Assembly (NCBI GenBank): GCA_029207755.1
Contig: JARCOQ010000211.1
Location: forward strand, 1-64,000
From: Chamaea fasciata
Taxonomy: Eukaryota; Chordata; Aves; Passeriformes; Sylviidae
Reading direction: 5' to 3'
Length of the DNA: 64,000 bases
The notes under the pieces are model-generated. The model saw nothing but the letters and a program-made list of their open reading frames with translations, had not been told where the DNA came from and searched no databases. Numbering within the stretch: position 1 is the first letter of the stretch; each line of letters opens with the position of its first letter. Both the position numbers and the translations under genes were made by a program. This document shows, one piece after another, positions 39,541 through 52,341 of the stretch.

Positions 39541-40991
39541 GCCCAACCTACAATCCCGAACGGAACAGGATTGCTTCCAGATGCAAGCTGCCACAAACTG
39601 GAAGACAAGCTTCCCTTGGAGGGCCCAAAGGCCTCCTACAAACTGACATCAGGCACCTGGGCAGCTGACTTTACTTACCACCTGGAAACAGCCCATCCTT
39701 TGTGCCCAACTCCCTCTGCCGGGCACCAGGCCTCGGCCACCTACAATCCTGAACGGAACAGGATTTCTTCCAGATGCAAGCTGCCACAAGCAGGAAGCCT
39801 GGCTTCCCCAAGGAGGGCCAAAGGCCTCCTACAAACTGACATCAGGCACCTGGGCAGCTGACTTTACTTACCCCTCTAAACAGGACATCCTTTGTGCCCC
39901 AACTCCCTCTGCCGGGCACCTGGCCTCGGCCACCCACAATCCCGAACGAAACAGCATTTCTTCCAGATGCATGCTGCCACAAACTGGAAGACAAGCTTCC
40001 CTTGGGGGGCCAAAGGCCTTTTACAAACTGACATCAGGCACCTGGGCAACTGACTTTACTTACCCCCTGGAAACAGCCCATCCTTTGTGCCCAACTCCCT
40101 CTGCCGGGCACCAGGCCTCGCCACACCTACAATCCCGAACGGAACAGGATTTCTTCAGATGCAAGCTGCCACAAACTGGAAGACAAGCTTCCCTTGGAGG
40201 GCCAAAGGCCTCCTACAAACTGACATCAGGCACCTGGGCAGCTGACTTTACTTACCCCTGGAAACAGCCCATCCTTTGTGCCCAACTCCCTCTGCCGGGC
40301 ACCAGGCCTCGGCCACCTACAATCCTGAACGGAACAGGATTTCTTCCAGATGCAAGCTGCCACAAGCAGGAAGCCTGGCTTCCCATGGAGGGCCAAAGGC
40401 CTCCTACAAACTGACATCAGGCACCTGGGCAGTTGACTTTACTTACCTCTCTAAACAGGACATCCTTTGTGCCCAACTCCCTCTGCCGGGCACCTGGCCT
40501 CGGCCACACTACAATCCCGAATGAAACAGCATTTCTTCCAGATGCATGCTGCCACAAACTGGAAGACAAGCTTCCCTTGGGGGGCCAAAAGGCCTCCTAC
40601 AAACTGACATCAGGCACCTGGGCAGCTGACTTTACTTACCCCTGGAAACAAGCCATCCTTTGTGCCCAATCCCTCTGCCGGGCACCCTGGCCCCTCGGCC
40701 CACCTACAATCCCGAACGGAACAGGATTTCTTCCAGATGCAAGCTGCCACAAGTTGGAAGACTGGTTTCCCATGGCGGGACCAAAGGCCTCCTACAAACT
40801 GGCATCAGGCACCTGGGCAGCTGACTTTACTTACCCCTGGAAACAGCCCATCCTTTGTGCCCAACTCCCTCTGCCGGGCACCAGGTCTCGCCCACCTACA
40901 ATCCCCGAACGGAACAGGATTGCTTCCAGATGCAAGCTGCCACAAACTGGAAGACAAGCTTCCCTTGGAGGGCCAAAGGCCTCCTACAAAC

Positions 40992-41578
40992 TCGACATCA
41001 GGCACCCTGGGCAGCTGACTTTACTTACCCCTGGAAACAGGCCATCCTTTGTGCCCAACTCCCTCTGCCGGCACCAGGCCCGTTGACGAGGTTCGGCCCA
41101 CCTGCAATCCCGAACAGATCAGTATTACTTCCCGATGCAAGCTGCCACAAGCTGGAAGCCTGGCTTTCCATGGAGGAACAATAGCCACCTGCAAACTGAC
41201 ATCAGGCACCTGGGCAGCTGACTTTACTTACCCCTGGAAACAGCCCATCCTTTGTGTCCAACTCCCTCATCCGGGCACCCAGCTCCGGCCCCCTAACAAT
41301 CCCGAACGGAACAGGATTTCTTCCAGATGCAAGCTGCCACAAGCAGGAAGCCTGGCTTTCCATGGAGGGCCAAAGGCCTCCTAAAAACTGACATCAGGCA
41401 CCTGGGCAGCTGACTTTACTTACCCCTGGAAACAGGCCATCCTTTATGCCCAACTCCCTCTGCCGGGCAGATGGCCTCGGCCACCTACAATCCCGAACGG
41501 AACCGGAGTTCTTCATGATGCAAGCTGCCACAAGCTGGAAACGTGGCTTCACTTGGGGGGCCAAAGGCCTCCTACAAA
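40992..41578 (+). repeat. S-M-T trimer cassette 13 (with insertion)
   Basis: S begins ctcgacatcag and contains the non-satellite insert near 41,080. M has ccctaacaatcc (one extra base). T reads tttatgcccaac and ttcatgatgc. Confidence 0.78.
41080..41093 (+). other. About 13-nt insertion not derived from the satellite
   Basis: Where other class S monomers read caccaggcctcggccacc, this one reads caccaggcccgttgacgagg followed by ttcggcccacc. The added bases (around cgttgacgaggtt) occur nowhere else in the window. It is the only sequence I could not derive from the monomer. Confidence 0.75.
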
Positions 41579-43496
41579 CTGACATCAGGCACCTGGGCAG
41601 CTGACTTTACTTACCCCTGGAAACAGCCCATCCTTTGTGCCCAACTCCCTCTGCCGGGCACCTGGCCTCGCCCACCTACAATCCCGAACGGAACAGGATT
41701 TCTTCCAGATGCAAGCTGCCACAAGCTGGAAGACAAGCTTCCCTTGGAGGGCCAAAGGCCTCCTACAAACTGACATCAGGCAACCTGGGCTGCTGACTTT
41801 ACTTACCCCTGGAAACAGTCCATCCTTTGTGCCCAACTCCCTCTGCCGGGCTCCAGGCCTCGGCCACCTACAATCCTGAACGGAACAGGATTTCTTCCAG
41901 ATGCAAGCTGCCACAAACTGGAAGCCTGTCATCCCTTGGAGGCCAAAGGCCTCCTACAAACTGACATCAGGCACCTGGGCAGCTGACCTTACTTACCCCT
42001 GGAAACCAGCCATCATATGTGCCCCAACTCCCCTCTGCCGGGCACCTGGCCTCGGCCTCCTACAATCCCGAACGGAACAGGATTTCTTCCAGATGCAAGC
42101 TGCCACAAGCAGCAAACCTGGCTTCACATGGAGGGCCAAAGGCCTCCTACAAACTGACATCAGGCACCTGGGCAGCTGACTTTACTTACCCCTGGAAACA
42201 GCCCATCCTTTGTGCCCAACTCCCCTCTGCCGGGCACCTGGCCCTCGGCCACCTACAATCCCAAACGGAACAGGATTTCTTCCAGATGCAAGCTGCCTTT
42301 AACAGGAAGACTAGCTTCCCCTTGGAGGGCCAAAGGCCTCCTATAAACTGACATCAGACATTTGGGCAGGTGACTTAACTTACCCCTGGAAACAGCCCAT
42401 CCTTTGTGCCCAACTCCCTCTGCCAAGCACCAGGCCTCGCCCACCTACAATCCCGAACGGAACAGGATTGCTTCCAGATGCAAGCTGCCTTTAACAGGAA
42501 GACTAGCTTCCCTTGGAGGGCCAAAGGCCTCCTATAAACTGACATCAGACATTTGGGCAGCTGACTTAACTTACCCCTGGAAACAGCCCATCCTTTGTGG
42601 CCCAACTCCCTCTGCCGGGCACCTGGCCTCGCCCACCTACAATCCCGAACGGAACAGGATTTCTTCCAGATGCAAGCTGCCACAAACTGGAAGACAAGCT
42701 TCTCTTGGGGGGCCAAAGGCCTCCTACAAACTGACATCAGGCACCTGGGCAGCTGACTTTACTTACCCCTGGAAACAGCCCATCCTTTGTGCCCAACTCT
42801 CTCTGCCGGGCACCAGGCCTCGGCCACCTACAATCCTGAACGGAACAGGATTTCTTCCAGATGCAAGCTGCCACAAGCTGGAAGCCTGGCTTCCCAAGGA
42901 GGGCCAAAGGCCTCCTACAAACTGACATCAGGCACCTGGGCAGCTGACTTTACTTACCCCTGGAAACAGCCCATCCTTTGTGCCCAACTCCCTCTGCCGG
43001 GCACCAGGCCTCGGCCACCTACAATCCTGAACGGAACAGGATTTCTTCCAGATGCAAGCTGCCACAAGCAGGAAGCCTGCCTTCCCAAGGAGGGCCAAAG
43101 GCCTCCTACAAACTGACATCAGGCACCTGGGCAGCTGACTTTACTTACCCCTCTAAAACAGGACATTCTTTGTGCCCAACTCCCTCTGCCGGGCACCTGG
43201 CCTCGGCCACCCACAATCCCGAACGAAACAGCATTTCTTCCAGATGCATGCTGCCACAAACTGGAAGACAAGCTTCCCTTGGGGGGCCATAGGCCTCCTA
43301 CAAAACTGACATCAGGCACCTGGGCAGCTGACTTTACTTACCCCTGGAAACAAGCCATCCTTTGTGCCCAACTCCCTCTGCCGGGCACCTGGCCTCGGCC
43401 ACCTACAGTCCCGAACGGAACAGGATTTCTTTCAGATGCAAGCTGCCACAAGCTGGAAGACTGGTTTCCCATGGAGGACCAAAGGCCTCCTACAAA

Positions 43497-44069
43497 CTGG
43501 CATCAGGCACCTGGGCAGCTGACTTTACTTACCCCTGGAAACAGGCCATCCTTTGTGCCCAACTCCCTCTGCCGGGCACCAGGCCTCGGCCACCTGCAAT
43601 CCCGAACAGATCAGTATTACTTCCCGATGCAAGCTGCCACAAGCTGGAAGCCTGGCTTTCCATGGAGGACCAATAGCCACCTGCAAACTGACATCAGGCA
43701 CCTGGGCAGCTGACTTTACTTACCCCTGGAAACAGCCCATCCTTTGTGTCCAACTCCCTCATCCGGGCACCCTGCTCCGGCCCCCTACAATCCCGAACGG
43801 AACACGATTTCCTCCTGATGCAAGCTGCCACAAGCAAGAAGCCTGGCTTCACTAGGAAGGCCAAAGGCCTCCTACAAACTGACATCAGGCACCTGGGCAG
43901 CTGACTTTACTTACCCCTGGAAACAAGACATCCTTTGTGCCCAACTCCCTCTGCCGGGCAGATGGCCTCGGCCACCTACAATCCCGAACGGAACCGGAGT
44001 TCTTCCAGATGCAAGCTGCCACAAGCTGGAAACGTGGTTTCACTTGGGGGGCCAAAGGCCTCCTACAAA
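43497..44069 (+). repeat. S-M-T trimer cassette 14
   Basis: M has gggcaccctgctcc and caagcaagaagcctgg with ttcactaggaagg, and ends cctacaaac instead of cctaaaaac. T begins gggcagctgac. Confidence 0.8.
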
Positions 44070-44127
44070 CTGACATCAGGCACCTGGGCAGCTGACCTTA
44101 CTTACCCCTGGAAACCAGCCATCATAT

Positions 44128-44243
44128 GTGCCCAACTCCCTCTGCCGGGCACCTGGCCTCGGCCACCTACAATCCCGAACGGAACGTGCCCAACTCCCTC
44201 TGCCGGGCACCAGGTTTCGCCCACCTACAATCCCGAACGGAAC
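44128..44243 (+). repeat. Partial monomer: 58-bp segment in tandem
   Basis: Monomer positions 59-116 (gtgcccaactcc to cggaac) occur at 44,128-44,185 and again at 44,186-44,243. Equivalently, 133 bp of a full monomer are missing between the two. It is the only place where a large fraction of a monomer is gained or lost. Confidence 0.9.
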
Positions 44244-44517
44244 AGGATTGCTTCCAGATGCAAGCTGCCTCAAACTGGAAGACAAGCTTCCCTTGGAGGG
44301 CCAAATGCCTCCTACAAACTGACATCAGGCACCTGGGCAGCTGACTTTACTTACCCCTGGAAACAGGCCATCCTTTGTGCCCAACTCCCTCTGCCGGGCA
44401 GATGGCCTCGGCCACCTACAATCCCGAACGGAACCGGGGAGTTCTTCATGATGCAAGCTGCCACAAGCTGGAAACGTGGCTTCACATGGGGGGCCAAAGG
44501 CCTCCTACAAACTGACA

Positions 44518-47500
44518 TCAGGCACCTGGGCAGCTGACTTTACTTACCCCTGGAAACAGCCCATCCTTTGTGCCCAACTCCCTCTGCCGGGCACCTGGCC
44601 TCGCCCACCTACAATCCCGAACGGAACAGGATTTCTTCCAGATGCAAGCTGCCACAAACTGGAAGACAAGCTTCCCTTGGAGGGCCAAAGGCCTCCTACA
44701 AACTGACATCAGGCACCTGGGCAGCTGACTTTACTTACCCCTGGAAACAGCCCATCCTTTGTGCCCAACTCCCTCTGCCGGGCACCAGGCCTCGGCCACC
44801 TACAATCCTGAACGGAACAGGATTTCTTCCAGATGCAAGCTGCCACAACCAGGAAGCCTGGCTTCCCAAGGAGGGCCAAAGGCCTCCTAAAAACTGACAT
44901 CAGGCACCTGGGCAGCTGACTTTACTTACCCCTCTAAACAGGACATCCTTTGTGCCCAACTCCCTCTGCCGGGCACCTGGCCTCGGCCACGTACAATCCC
45001 GAACGAAACAGCATTTCTTCCAGATGCATGCTGCCACAAACTGGAAGACAAGCTTCCCTTGGAGGGCCAAAGGCCTCCTACAAACTGACATCAGGCACCT
45101 GGGCAGCTGACTTTACTTACCCCTGGAAACAGGCCATCTTTGTGCCCAACTCCCTCTGCCTGGCACCAGGTCTCGCCCACCTACAATCCTGAACGGAACA
45201 GGATTGCTTCCAGATGCAAGCTGCCACAAACTGGAAGACGAGCTTCCCTTGGAGGGCCAAAGGCCTCCTACAAACTGACATCAGGCACCTGGGCAGCTGA
45301 CTTTACTTACCCCTGGAAACAGCCCATCCTTTGTGCCCAACTCCCTCTGCCGGGCAGATGGCCTCGGCCACCTACAATCCCGAACGGAACCGGAGTTCTT
45401 CCAGATGCAAGCTGCCACAAGCTGGAAACGTGGCTTCACTTGGGGGGCCAAAGGCCTCCTACAAACTGACATCAGGCACCTGGGCAGCTGACTTTACTTA
45501 CCCCTGGAAACAGCCCATCCTTTGTGCCCAACTCCCTCTGCGGGGCTCCAGGCCTCGGCCACCTACAATCCTGAACGGAACAGGATTTCTTCCAGATGCA
45601 AGCTGCCACAAACTGGAAGCCTGTCATCCCTTGGAGGGCCAAAGGCCTCCTACAAACTGACATCAGGCACCTGGGCAGCTGACCTTACTTACCCCTGGAA
45701 ACCAGCCATCATATGTGCCCAACTCCCTCTGCCGGGCACCTGGCCTCGGCCACCTACAATCCCGAACGGAACAGGATTTCTTCCAGATGCAAGCTGCCAC
45801 AAGCAGTAAACCTGGCTTCCCATGGAGGGCCAAAGGCCTCCTACAAACTGACATCAGGCACCTGGGCAGCTGACTATACTTACCCCTGGAAACAGCCCAT
45901 CCTTTGTGCCCAACTCCCTCTGCCGGGCACCTGGCCTCGGCCACCTACAATCCCGAACGGAACAGGATTTCTTCCAGATGCAAGCTGCCTTTAACAGGAA
46001 GACTAGCTTCCCTTGGAGGGCCAAAGGCCTCCTATAAACTGACATCAGACATTTGGGCAGCTGACTTAACTTACCCCTGGAAACAGCCCATCCTTTGTGC
46101 CCAACTCCCTCTGCCAAGCACCAGGCCTCGCCCACCTACAATCCTGAACGGAACAGGATTTCTTCCAGATGCAAGCTGCCACAAACTGGAAGACAAGCTT
46201 CTCTTGGAGGGCCAAAGGCCTACTACAAACTGACATCAGGCACCTGGGCAGCTGACTTTACTTACCCCTGGAAACAGCCCATCCTTTGTGCCCAACTCCC
46301 TCTGCCGGGCACCAGGCCTCGCACACCTACAATCCCGAACGGAACAGGATTTCTTCCAGATGCAAGCTGCCACAAACTGGAAGACAAGCTTCCCTTGGAG
46401 GGCCAAAGGCCTCCTACAAACTGACATCAGGCACCTGGGCAGCTGACTTTACTTACCCCTGGAAACAGCCCATCCTTTGTGCCCAACTCCCTCTGCCAGG
46501 CACCTGGCCTCGCCCACCTACAATCCCGAACGGAACAGGATTTCTTCCAGATGCAAGCTGCCACAAGCTGGAAGACTAGCTTCCCTTGGAGGGCCAAAGG
46601 CCTCCTACAAACTGACATCAGGCACCTGGGCTGCCTACTTTACTTACCCCTGGAAACAGTCCATCCTTTGTGCCCAACTCCCTCTGCCGGGCTCCAGGCC
46701 TCGGCCACCTACAATCCTGAACGGAACAGGATTTCTTCCAGATGCAAGCTGCCACAAACTGGAAGCCTGTCATCCCTTGGAGGGCCAAAGGCCTCCTACA
46801 AACTGACATCAGGCACCTGGGCAGCTGACCTTACTTACCCCTGGAAACCAGCCATCATATGTGCCCAACTCCCTCTGCCGGGCACCTGGCCTCGGCCTCC
46901 TACAATCCCGAACGGAACAGGATTTCTTCCAGATGCAAGCTGCCACAAGCAGTAAACCTGGCTTCACATGGAGGGCCAAAGGCCTCCTACAAACTGACAT
47001 CAGGCACCTGGGCAGCTGACTTTACTTACCCCTGGAAACAGCCCATCCTTTGTGCCCAACTCCCTCTGCCGGGCACCTGGCCTCGGCCACCTACAATCCC
47101 GAATGGAACAGGATTTCTTCCAGATGCAAGCTGCCGTTAACAGGAAGACTAGCTTCCCTTGGAGGGCCAAAGGCCTCCTATAAACTGACATCAGACATTT
47201 GTGCAGGTGACTTAACTTACCCCTGGAAACAGCCCATCCTTTATGCCCAACTCCCTCTGCCAAGCACCAGGCCTCGCCCACCTACAATCCCGAACGGAAC
47301 AGGATTTCTTCCAGATGCAAGCTGCCTTTAACAGGAAGACTAGCTTCCCTTGGAGGGCCAAAGGCCGCCTATAAACTGACATCAGACATTTGGGCAGCTG
47401 ACTTAACTTACCCCTGGAAACAGCCCATCCTTTGTGCCCAACTCCCTCTGCCAAGCACCAGGCCTCGCCCACCTACAATCCCGAACGGAACAGGATTTCT

Positions 47501-47566
47501 TCCAGATGCAAGCTGCCACAAACTGGAAGACAAGCTTCTCTTGGAGGGCCAAAGGCCTCCTACAAA
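44518..47566 (+). repeat. Regular satellite between the indel-rich zone and the 28-mer block
   Basis: Sixteen monomers in constant phase apart from one lost base near 45,136 (catctttgtg). Two adjacent gctgccgttaacagg / gctgcctttaacagg monomers near 47,135 and 47,326 presage the same pair inside the 28-mer (51,145 and 51,336). Part of the order (46,800-47,280) resembles 39,070-39,480. Confidence 0.75.
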
Positions 47567-48712
47567 CTGACATCAGGCACCTGGGCAGCTGACTTTACTT
47601 ACCCCTGGAAACAGCCCATCATTTGTGCCCAACTCCCTCTGCCGGGCACCAGGCCTCGCCCACCTACAATCCCGAACGGAACAGGATTGCTTCCAGATGC
47701 AAGCTGCCACAAACTGGAAGACAAGCTTCCCTTGGAGGGCCAAAGGCCTCCTACAAACTGACATCAGGCACCTGGGCAGCTGACTTTACTTACCCCTGGA
47801 AACAGCCCATCCTTTGTGCCCAACTCCCTCTGCCGGGCACCAGGCCTCGCCCACCTACAATCCCGAACGGAACAGGATTTCTTTCAGATGCAAGCCGCCA
47901 CAAGCTGGAAGACTGGTTTCCCATGGAGGACCAAAGGCCTCCTACAAACTGGCATCAGGCACCTGGGCAGCTGACTTTACTTACCCCTGGAAACAGCCCA
48001 TCCTTTGTGCCCAACTCCCTCTGCCGGGCACCAGGTGTCGCCCACCTACAATCCCGAACGGAACAGGATTGCTTCCAGATGCAAGCTGCCACAAACTGGA
48101 AGACAAGCTTCTTTTGGAGGGCCAAAGGCCTCCTACAAACTGACATCAGGCACCTGGGCAGCTGACCTTACTTACCCCTGGAAACAGCCCATCATTTGTG
48201 CCCAACTCCCTCTGCCGGGCACCAGGCCTCGCCCACCTACAATCCCGAACGGAACAGGATTGCTTCCAGATGCAAGCTGCCACAAACTGGAAGACAAGCT
48301 TCCCTTGGAGGGCCAAAGGCCTCCTACAAACTGACATCAGGCACCTGGGCAGCTGACTTTACTTACCCCTGGAAACAGCCCATCCTTTGTGCCCAACTCC
48401 CTCTGCCGGGCACCAGGCCTCGCCCACCTACAATCCCGAACGGAACAGGATTTCTTTCAGATGCAAGCCGCCACAAGCTGGAAGACTGGTTTCCCATGGA
48501 GGACCAAAGGCCTCCTACAAACTGGCATCAGGCACCTGGGCAGCTGACTTTACTTACCCCTGGAAACAGCCCATCCTTTGTGCCCAACTCCCTCTGCCGG
48601 GCACCAGGTGTCGCCCACCTACAATCCCGAACGGAACAGGATTGCTTCCAGATGCAAGCTGCCACAAACTGGAAGACAAGCTTCTTTTGGAGGGCCAAAG
48701 GCCTCCTACAAA
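47567..48712 (+). repeat. Trimer duplication (2 x 573 bp)
   Basis: Monomers 47,567-48,139 repeat at 48,140-48,712. Both copies carry ctttcagatgcaagccgcc, ccaggtgtcgcccacc and agcttcttttgg. A near-identical double trimer reappears at about 59,791-60,745, with ggatttcttcc where 48,262 has ggattgcttcc. Confidence 0.88.
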
Positions 48713-48903
48713 CTGACATCAGGCACCTGGGCAGCTGACCTTACTTACCCCTGGAAACAGGCCATCCTTTGTGCCCAACTCCCTCTGCCGGGCACCAGGC
48801 CTCGGCCACCTGCAATCCCGAACAGATCAGTATTACTTCCCGATGCAAGCTGCCACAAGCTGGAAGCCTGGCTTTCCATGGAGGACCAATAGCCACCTGC
48901 AAA
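48713..48903 (+). repeat. Class S monomer joined directly to class T
   Basis: S (agatcagtatt, aatagccacctg) is followed at once by a cgggcagatggcc, ggaaccgaagttc class T monomer. The cassette has lost exactly its middle monomer. Confidence 0.85.
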
Positions 48904-51768
48904 CTGACATCAGGCACCTGGGCAGCTGACTTTACTTACCCCTGGAAACAGCCCATCCTTTGTGCCCAACTCCCTCTGCCGGGCAGATGGCCTCGGCCAC
49001 CTACAATCCCGAACGGAACCGAAGTTCTTCCAGATGCAAGCTGCCACAAGCTGGAAACGTGGCTTCACTTGGGGGGCCAAAGGCCTCCTACAAACTGACA
49101 TCAGGCACCTGGGCAGCTGACTTTACTTACCCCTGGAAACAGCCCATCCTTTGTGCCCAACTCCCTCTGCCGGGCACCTGGCCTCGCCCACCTACAATCC
49201 CGAACGGAACAGCATTTCTTCCAGATGCAAGCTGCCACAAGCTGGAAGACTAGCTTCCCTTGGAGGGTCAAAGGCCTCCTACAAACTGACATCAGGCACC
49301 TGGGCTGCTGACTTTACTTACCCCTGGAAACAGTCCATCCTTTGTGCCCAACTCCGTCTGCCGGGCTCCAGGCCTCGGCCACCTACAATCCTGAACGGAA
49401 CAGGATTTCTTCCAGATGCAAGCTGCCACAAACTGGAAGCCTGTCATCCCTTGGAGGGCCAAAGGCCTCCTACAAACTGACATCAGGCACCTGGGCAGCT
49501 GACCTTACTTACCCCTGGAAACCAGCCATCATATGTGCCCAACTCCCTCTGCCGGGCACCTGGCCTCGGCCACCTACAATCCCGAACAGAACAGGATTTC
49601 TTCCAGATGCAAGCTGCCACAAGCAGTAAACCTGGCTTCCCTTGGAGGGTCAAAGGCCTCCTACAAACTGACATCAGGCACCTGGGCAGCTGACTTTACT
49701 TACCCCTGGAAACAGCCCATCCTTTGTGCCCAACTCCCTCTGCCGGGCACCTGGCCTCGGCCACCTACAATCCCAAACGGAACAGGATTTCTTCCAGATG
49801 CAAGCTGCCACAAGCTGGAAGACTGGTTTCCCATGGAGGACCAAAGGCCTCCTACATACTGGCATCAGGCACCTGGGCAGCTGACTTTACTTACCCCTGG
49901 AAACAGCCCATCCTTTGTGCCCAACTCCCTCTGCCAAGCACCAGGCCTCGCCCACCTACAATCCCGAACGGAACAGGATTTCTTCCAGATGCAAGCTGCC
50001 ACAAACTGGAAGACAAGCTTCCCTTGGAGAACCAAAGGCCTCCTACAAACTGACATCAGGCACCTGGGCAGCTGACTTTACTTACCCCTGGAAACAGCCC
50101 ATCCTTTGTGCCCAACTCCCTCTGGCGGGCACCAGGCCTCGCCCACCTACAATCCCGAACGGAACAGGATTTCTTCCAGATGCAAGCTGCCACAAACTGG
50201 AAGACAAGCTTCCCTTGGAGGGCCAAAGGCCTCCTACAAACTGACATCAGGCACCTGGGCAGCTGACTTTACTTACCCCTGGAAACAGCCCATCCTTTGT
50301 GCCCAACTCCCTCTGCCGGGCACCAGGCCTCGGCCACCTACAATCCTGAACGGAACAGGATTTCTTCCAGATGCAAGCTGCCACAAGCAGGAAGCCTGGC
50401 TTCCCATGGAGGGCCAAAGGCCTCCTACAAACTGACATCAGGCACCTGGGCAGCTGACTTTACTTACCCCTGGAAACAGCCCATCCTTTGTGCCCAACTC
50501 CCTCTGCCGGGCACCTGGCCTCGCCCACCTACAATCCCGAACGGAACAGGATTTCTTCCAGATGCAAGCTGCCACAAGCTGGAAGACTAGCTTCCCTTGG
50601 AGGGCCAAAGGCCTCCTACAAACTGACATCAGGCACCTGGGCTGCTGACTTTACTTACCCCTGGAAACAGTCCATCCTTTGTGCCCAACTCCCTCTGCCG
50701 GGCTCCAGGCCTCGGCCACCTACAATCCTGAACGGAACAGGATTTCTTCCAGATGCAAGCTGCCACAAACTGGAAGCCTGTCATCCCTTGGAGGGCCAAA
50801 GGCCTCCTACAAACTGACATGAGGCACCTGGGCAGCTGACCTTACTTACCCCTGGAAACCAGCCATCATATGTGCCCAACTCCCTCTGCTGGGAACCTGG
50901 CCTCGGCCTCCTACAATCCCGAACGGAACAGGATTTCTTCCAGATGCAAGCTGCCACAAGCAGTAAACCTGGCTTCACATGGAGGGCCAAAGGCCTCCTA
51001 CAAACTGACATCAGGCACCTGGGCAGCTGACTTTACTTACCCCTGGAAACAGCCCATCATTTGTGCCCAACTCCCTCTGCCGGGCACCTGGCCTCGGCCA
51101 CCTACAATCCCGAACGGAACAGGATTTCTTCCAGATGCAAGCTGCCTTTAACAGGAAAACTAGCTTCCCTTGGAGGGCCAAAGGCCTCCTATAAACTGAC
51201 ATCAGACATTTGGGCAGGTGACTTAACTTACCCCTGGAAACAGCCCATCCTTTATGCCCAACTCCCTCTGCCAAGCACCAGGCCTCGCCCACCTACAATC
51301 CCGAACGGAACAGGATTTCTTCCAGATGCAAGCTGCCTTTAACAGGAAGACTAGCTTCCCTTGGAGTGCCAAAGGCCTCCTATAAACTGACATCAGACAT
51401 TTGGGCAGCTGACTTAACTTACCCCTGGAAACAGCCCATCCTTTGTGCCCAACTCCCTCTGCCAAGCACCAGGCCTCGCCCACCTACAATCCCGAACGGA
51501 ACAGGATTTCTTCCAGATGCAAGCTGCCACAAACTGGAAGACAAGCTTCTCTTGGAGGGCCAAAGGCCTCCTACAAACTGACATCAGGCACCTGGGCAGC
51601 TGACTTTACTTACCCCTGGAAACAGCCCATCCTTTGTGCCCAACTCCCTCTGCCGGGCACCAGGCCTCGCCCACCTACAATCCCGAACGGAACAGGATTG
51701 CTTCCAGATGCAAGCTGCCACAAACTGGAAGACAAGCTTCCCTTGGAGGGCCAAAGGCCTCCTACAAA

Positions 51769-52341
51769 CTGACATCAGGCACCTGGGCAGCTGACTTTAC
51801 TTACCCCTGGAAACAGGCCATCCTTTGTTTCCAACTCCCTCTGCCGGGCACCTGGCCTCGGCCACCTGCAATCCCGAACAGATCAGTATTACTTCCCGAT
51901 GCAAGCTGCCACAAGCTGGAAGCCTGGCTTTCCATGGAGGACCAATATCCACCTGCAAACTGACATCAGGCACCTGGGCAGCTGACTTTACTTACCCCTG
52001 GAAACAGCCCATCCTTTAGGTCCAACTCCCTCATCCGGGCACCCAGCTCCGGCCACCTACAATCCCGAACGGAACACGATTTCTTCCAGATGCAAGCTGC
52101 CACAAGCAGGAAGCCTGGCTTCCCATGGAGGGCCAAAGGCCTCCTAAAAACTGACATCAGGCACCTGGGCAGATGACTTTACTTGCCCCTGGAAACAAGA
52201 CATCCTTTGTGCCCAACTCCCTCTGCCGGGCAGATGGCCTCGGCCACCTACAATCCCGAACGGAACCGGAGTTCTTCCAGATGCAAGCTGCCACAAGCTG
52301 GAAACGTGGCTTCACTTGGGGGGCCAAAGGCCTCCTACAAA
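51769..52341 (+). repeat. S-M-T trimer cassette 15
   Basis: In 28-mer unit 1. S reads tttgtttccaac and aatatccacctg, M has cctttaggtccaac and ggccacctac, and T has acttgcccctgg. Confidence 0.86.

Larger units (their letters stand above)
39541..44517 (+). repeat. Indel-rich satellite segment
   Basis: Still the same satellite, but with more than twenty single-base gains and a few losses, mostly in short homopolymers. Examples: cgcccaaccta (39,545), gagggcccaaagg (39,622), ttaccacctgg (39,677), ccccaactcc (39,898), ggccacactac (40,503), caatccctctg (40,668), ctcgacatcag (40,992), gccccaactcccctctg (42,020), tgtggcccaac (42,598), ctctaaaacagg (43,152). The monomer phase advances by 37 bp up to 43,694, then by 60 bp more at the partial monomer near 44,185 and a 2-bp gain near 44,437. 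Elsewhere the phase is nearly constant for 14-18 kb at a time. Confidence 0.85.

Noticed and set aside
41080..41100. tRNA or SINE B-box in gaggttcggccc
   Set aside because: It only partly resembles GGTTCGANTCC, with no A-box, no cloverleaf arms and no poly-A, and it arises within a 13-nt insertion.
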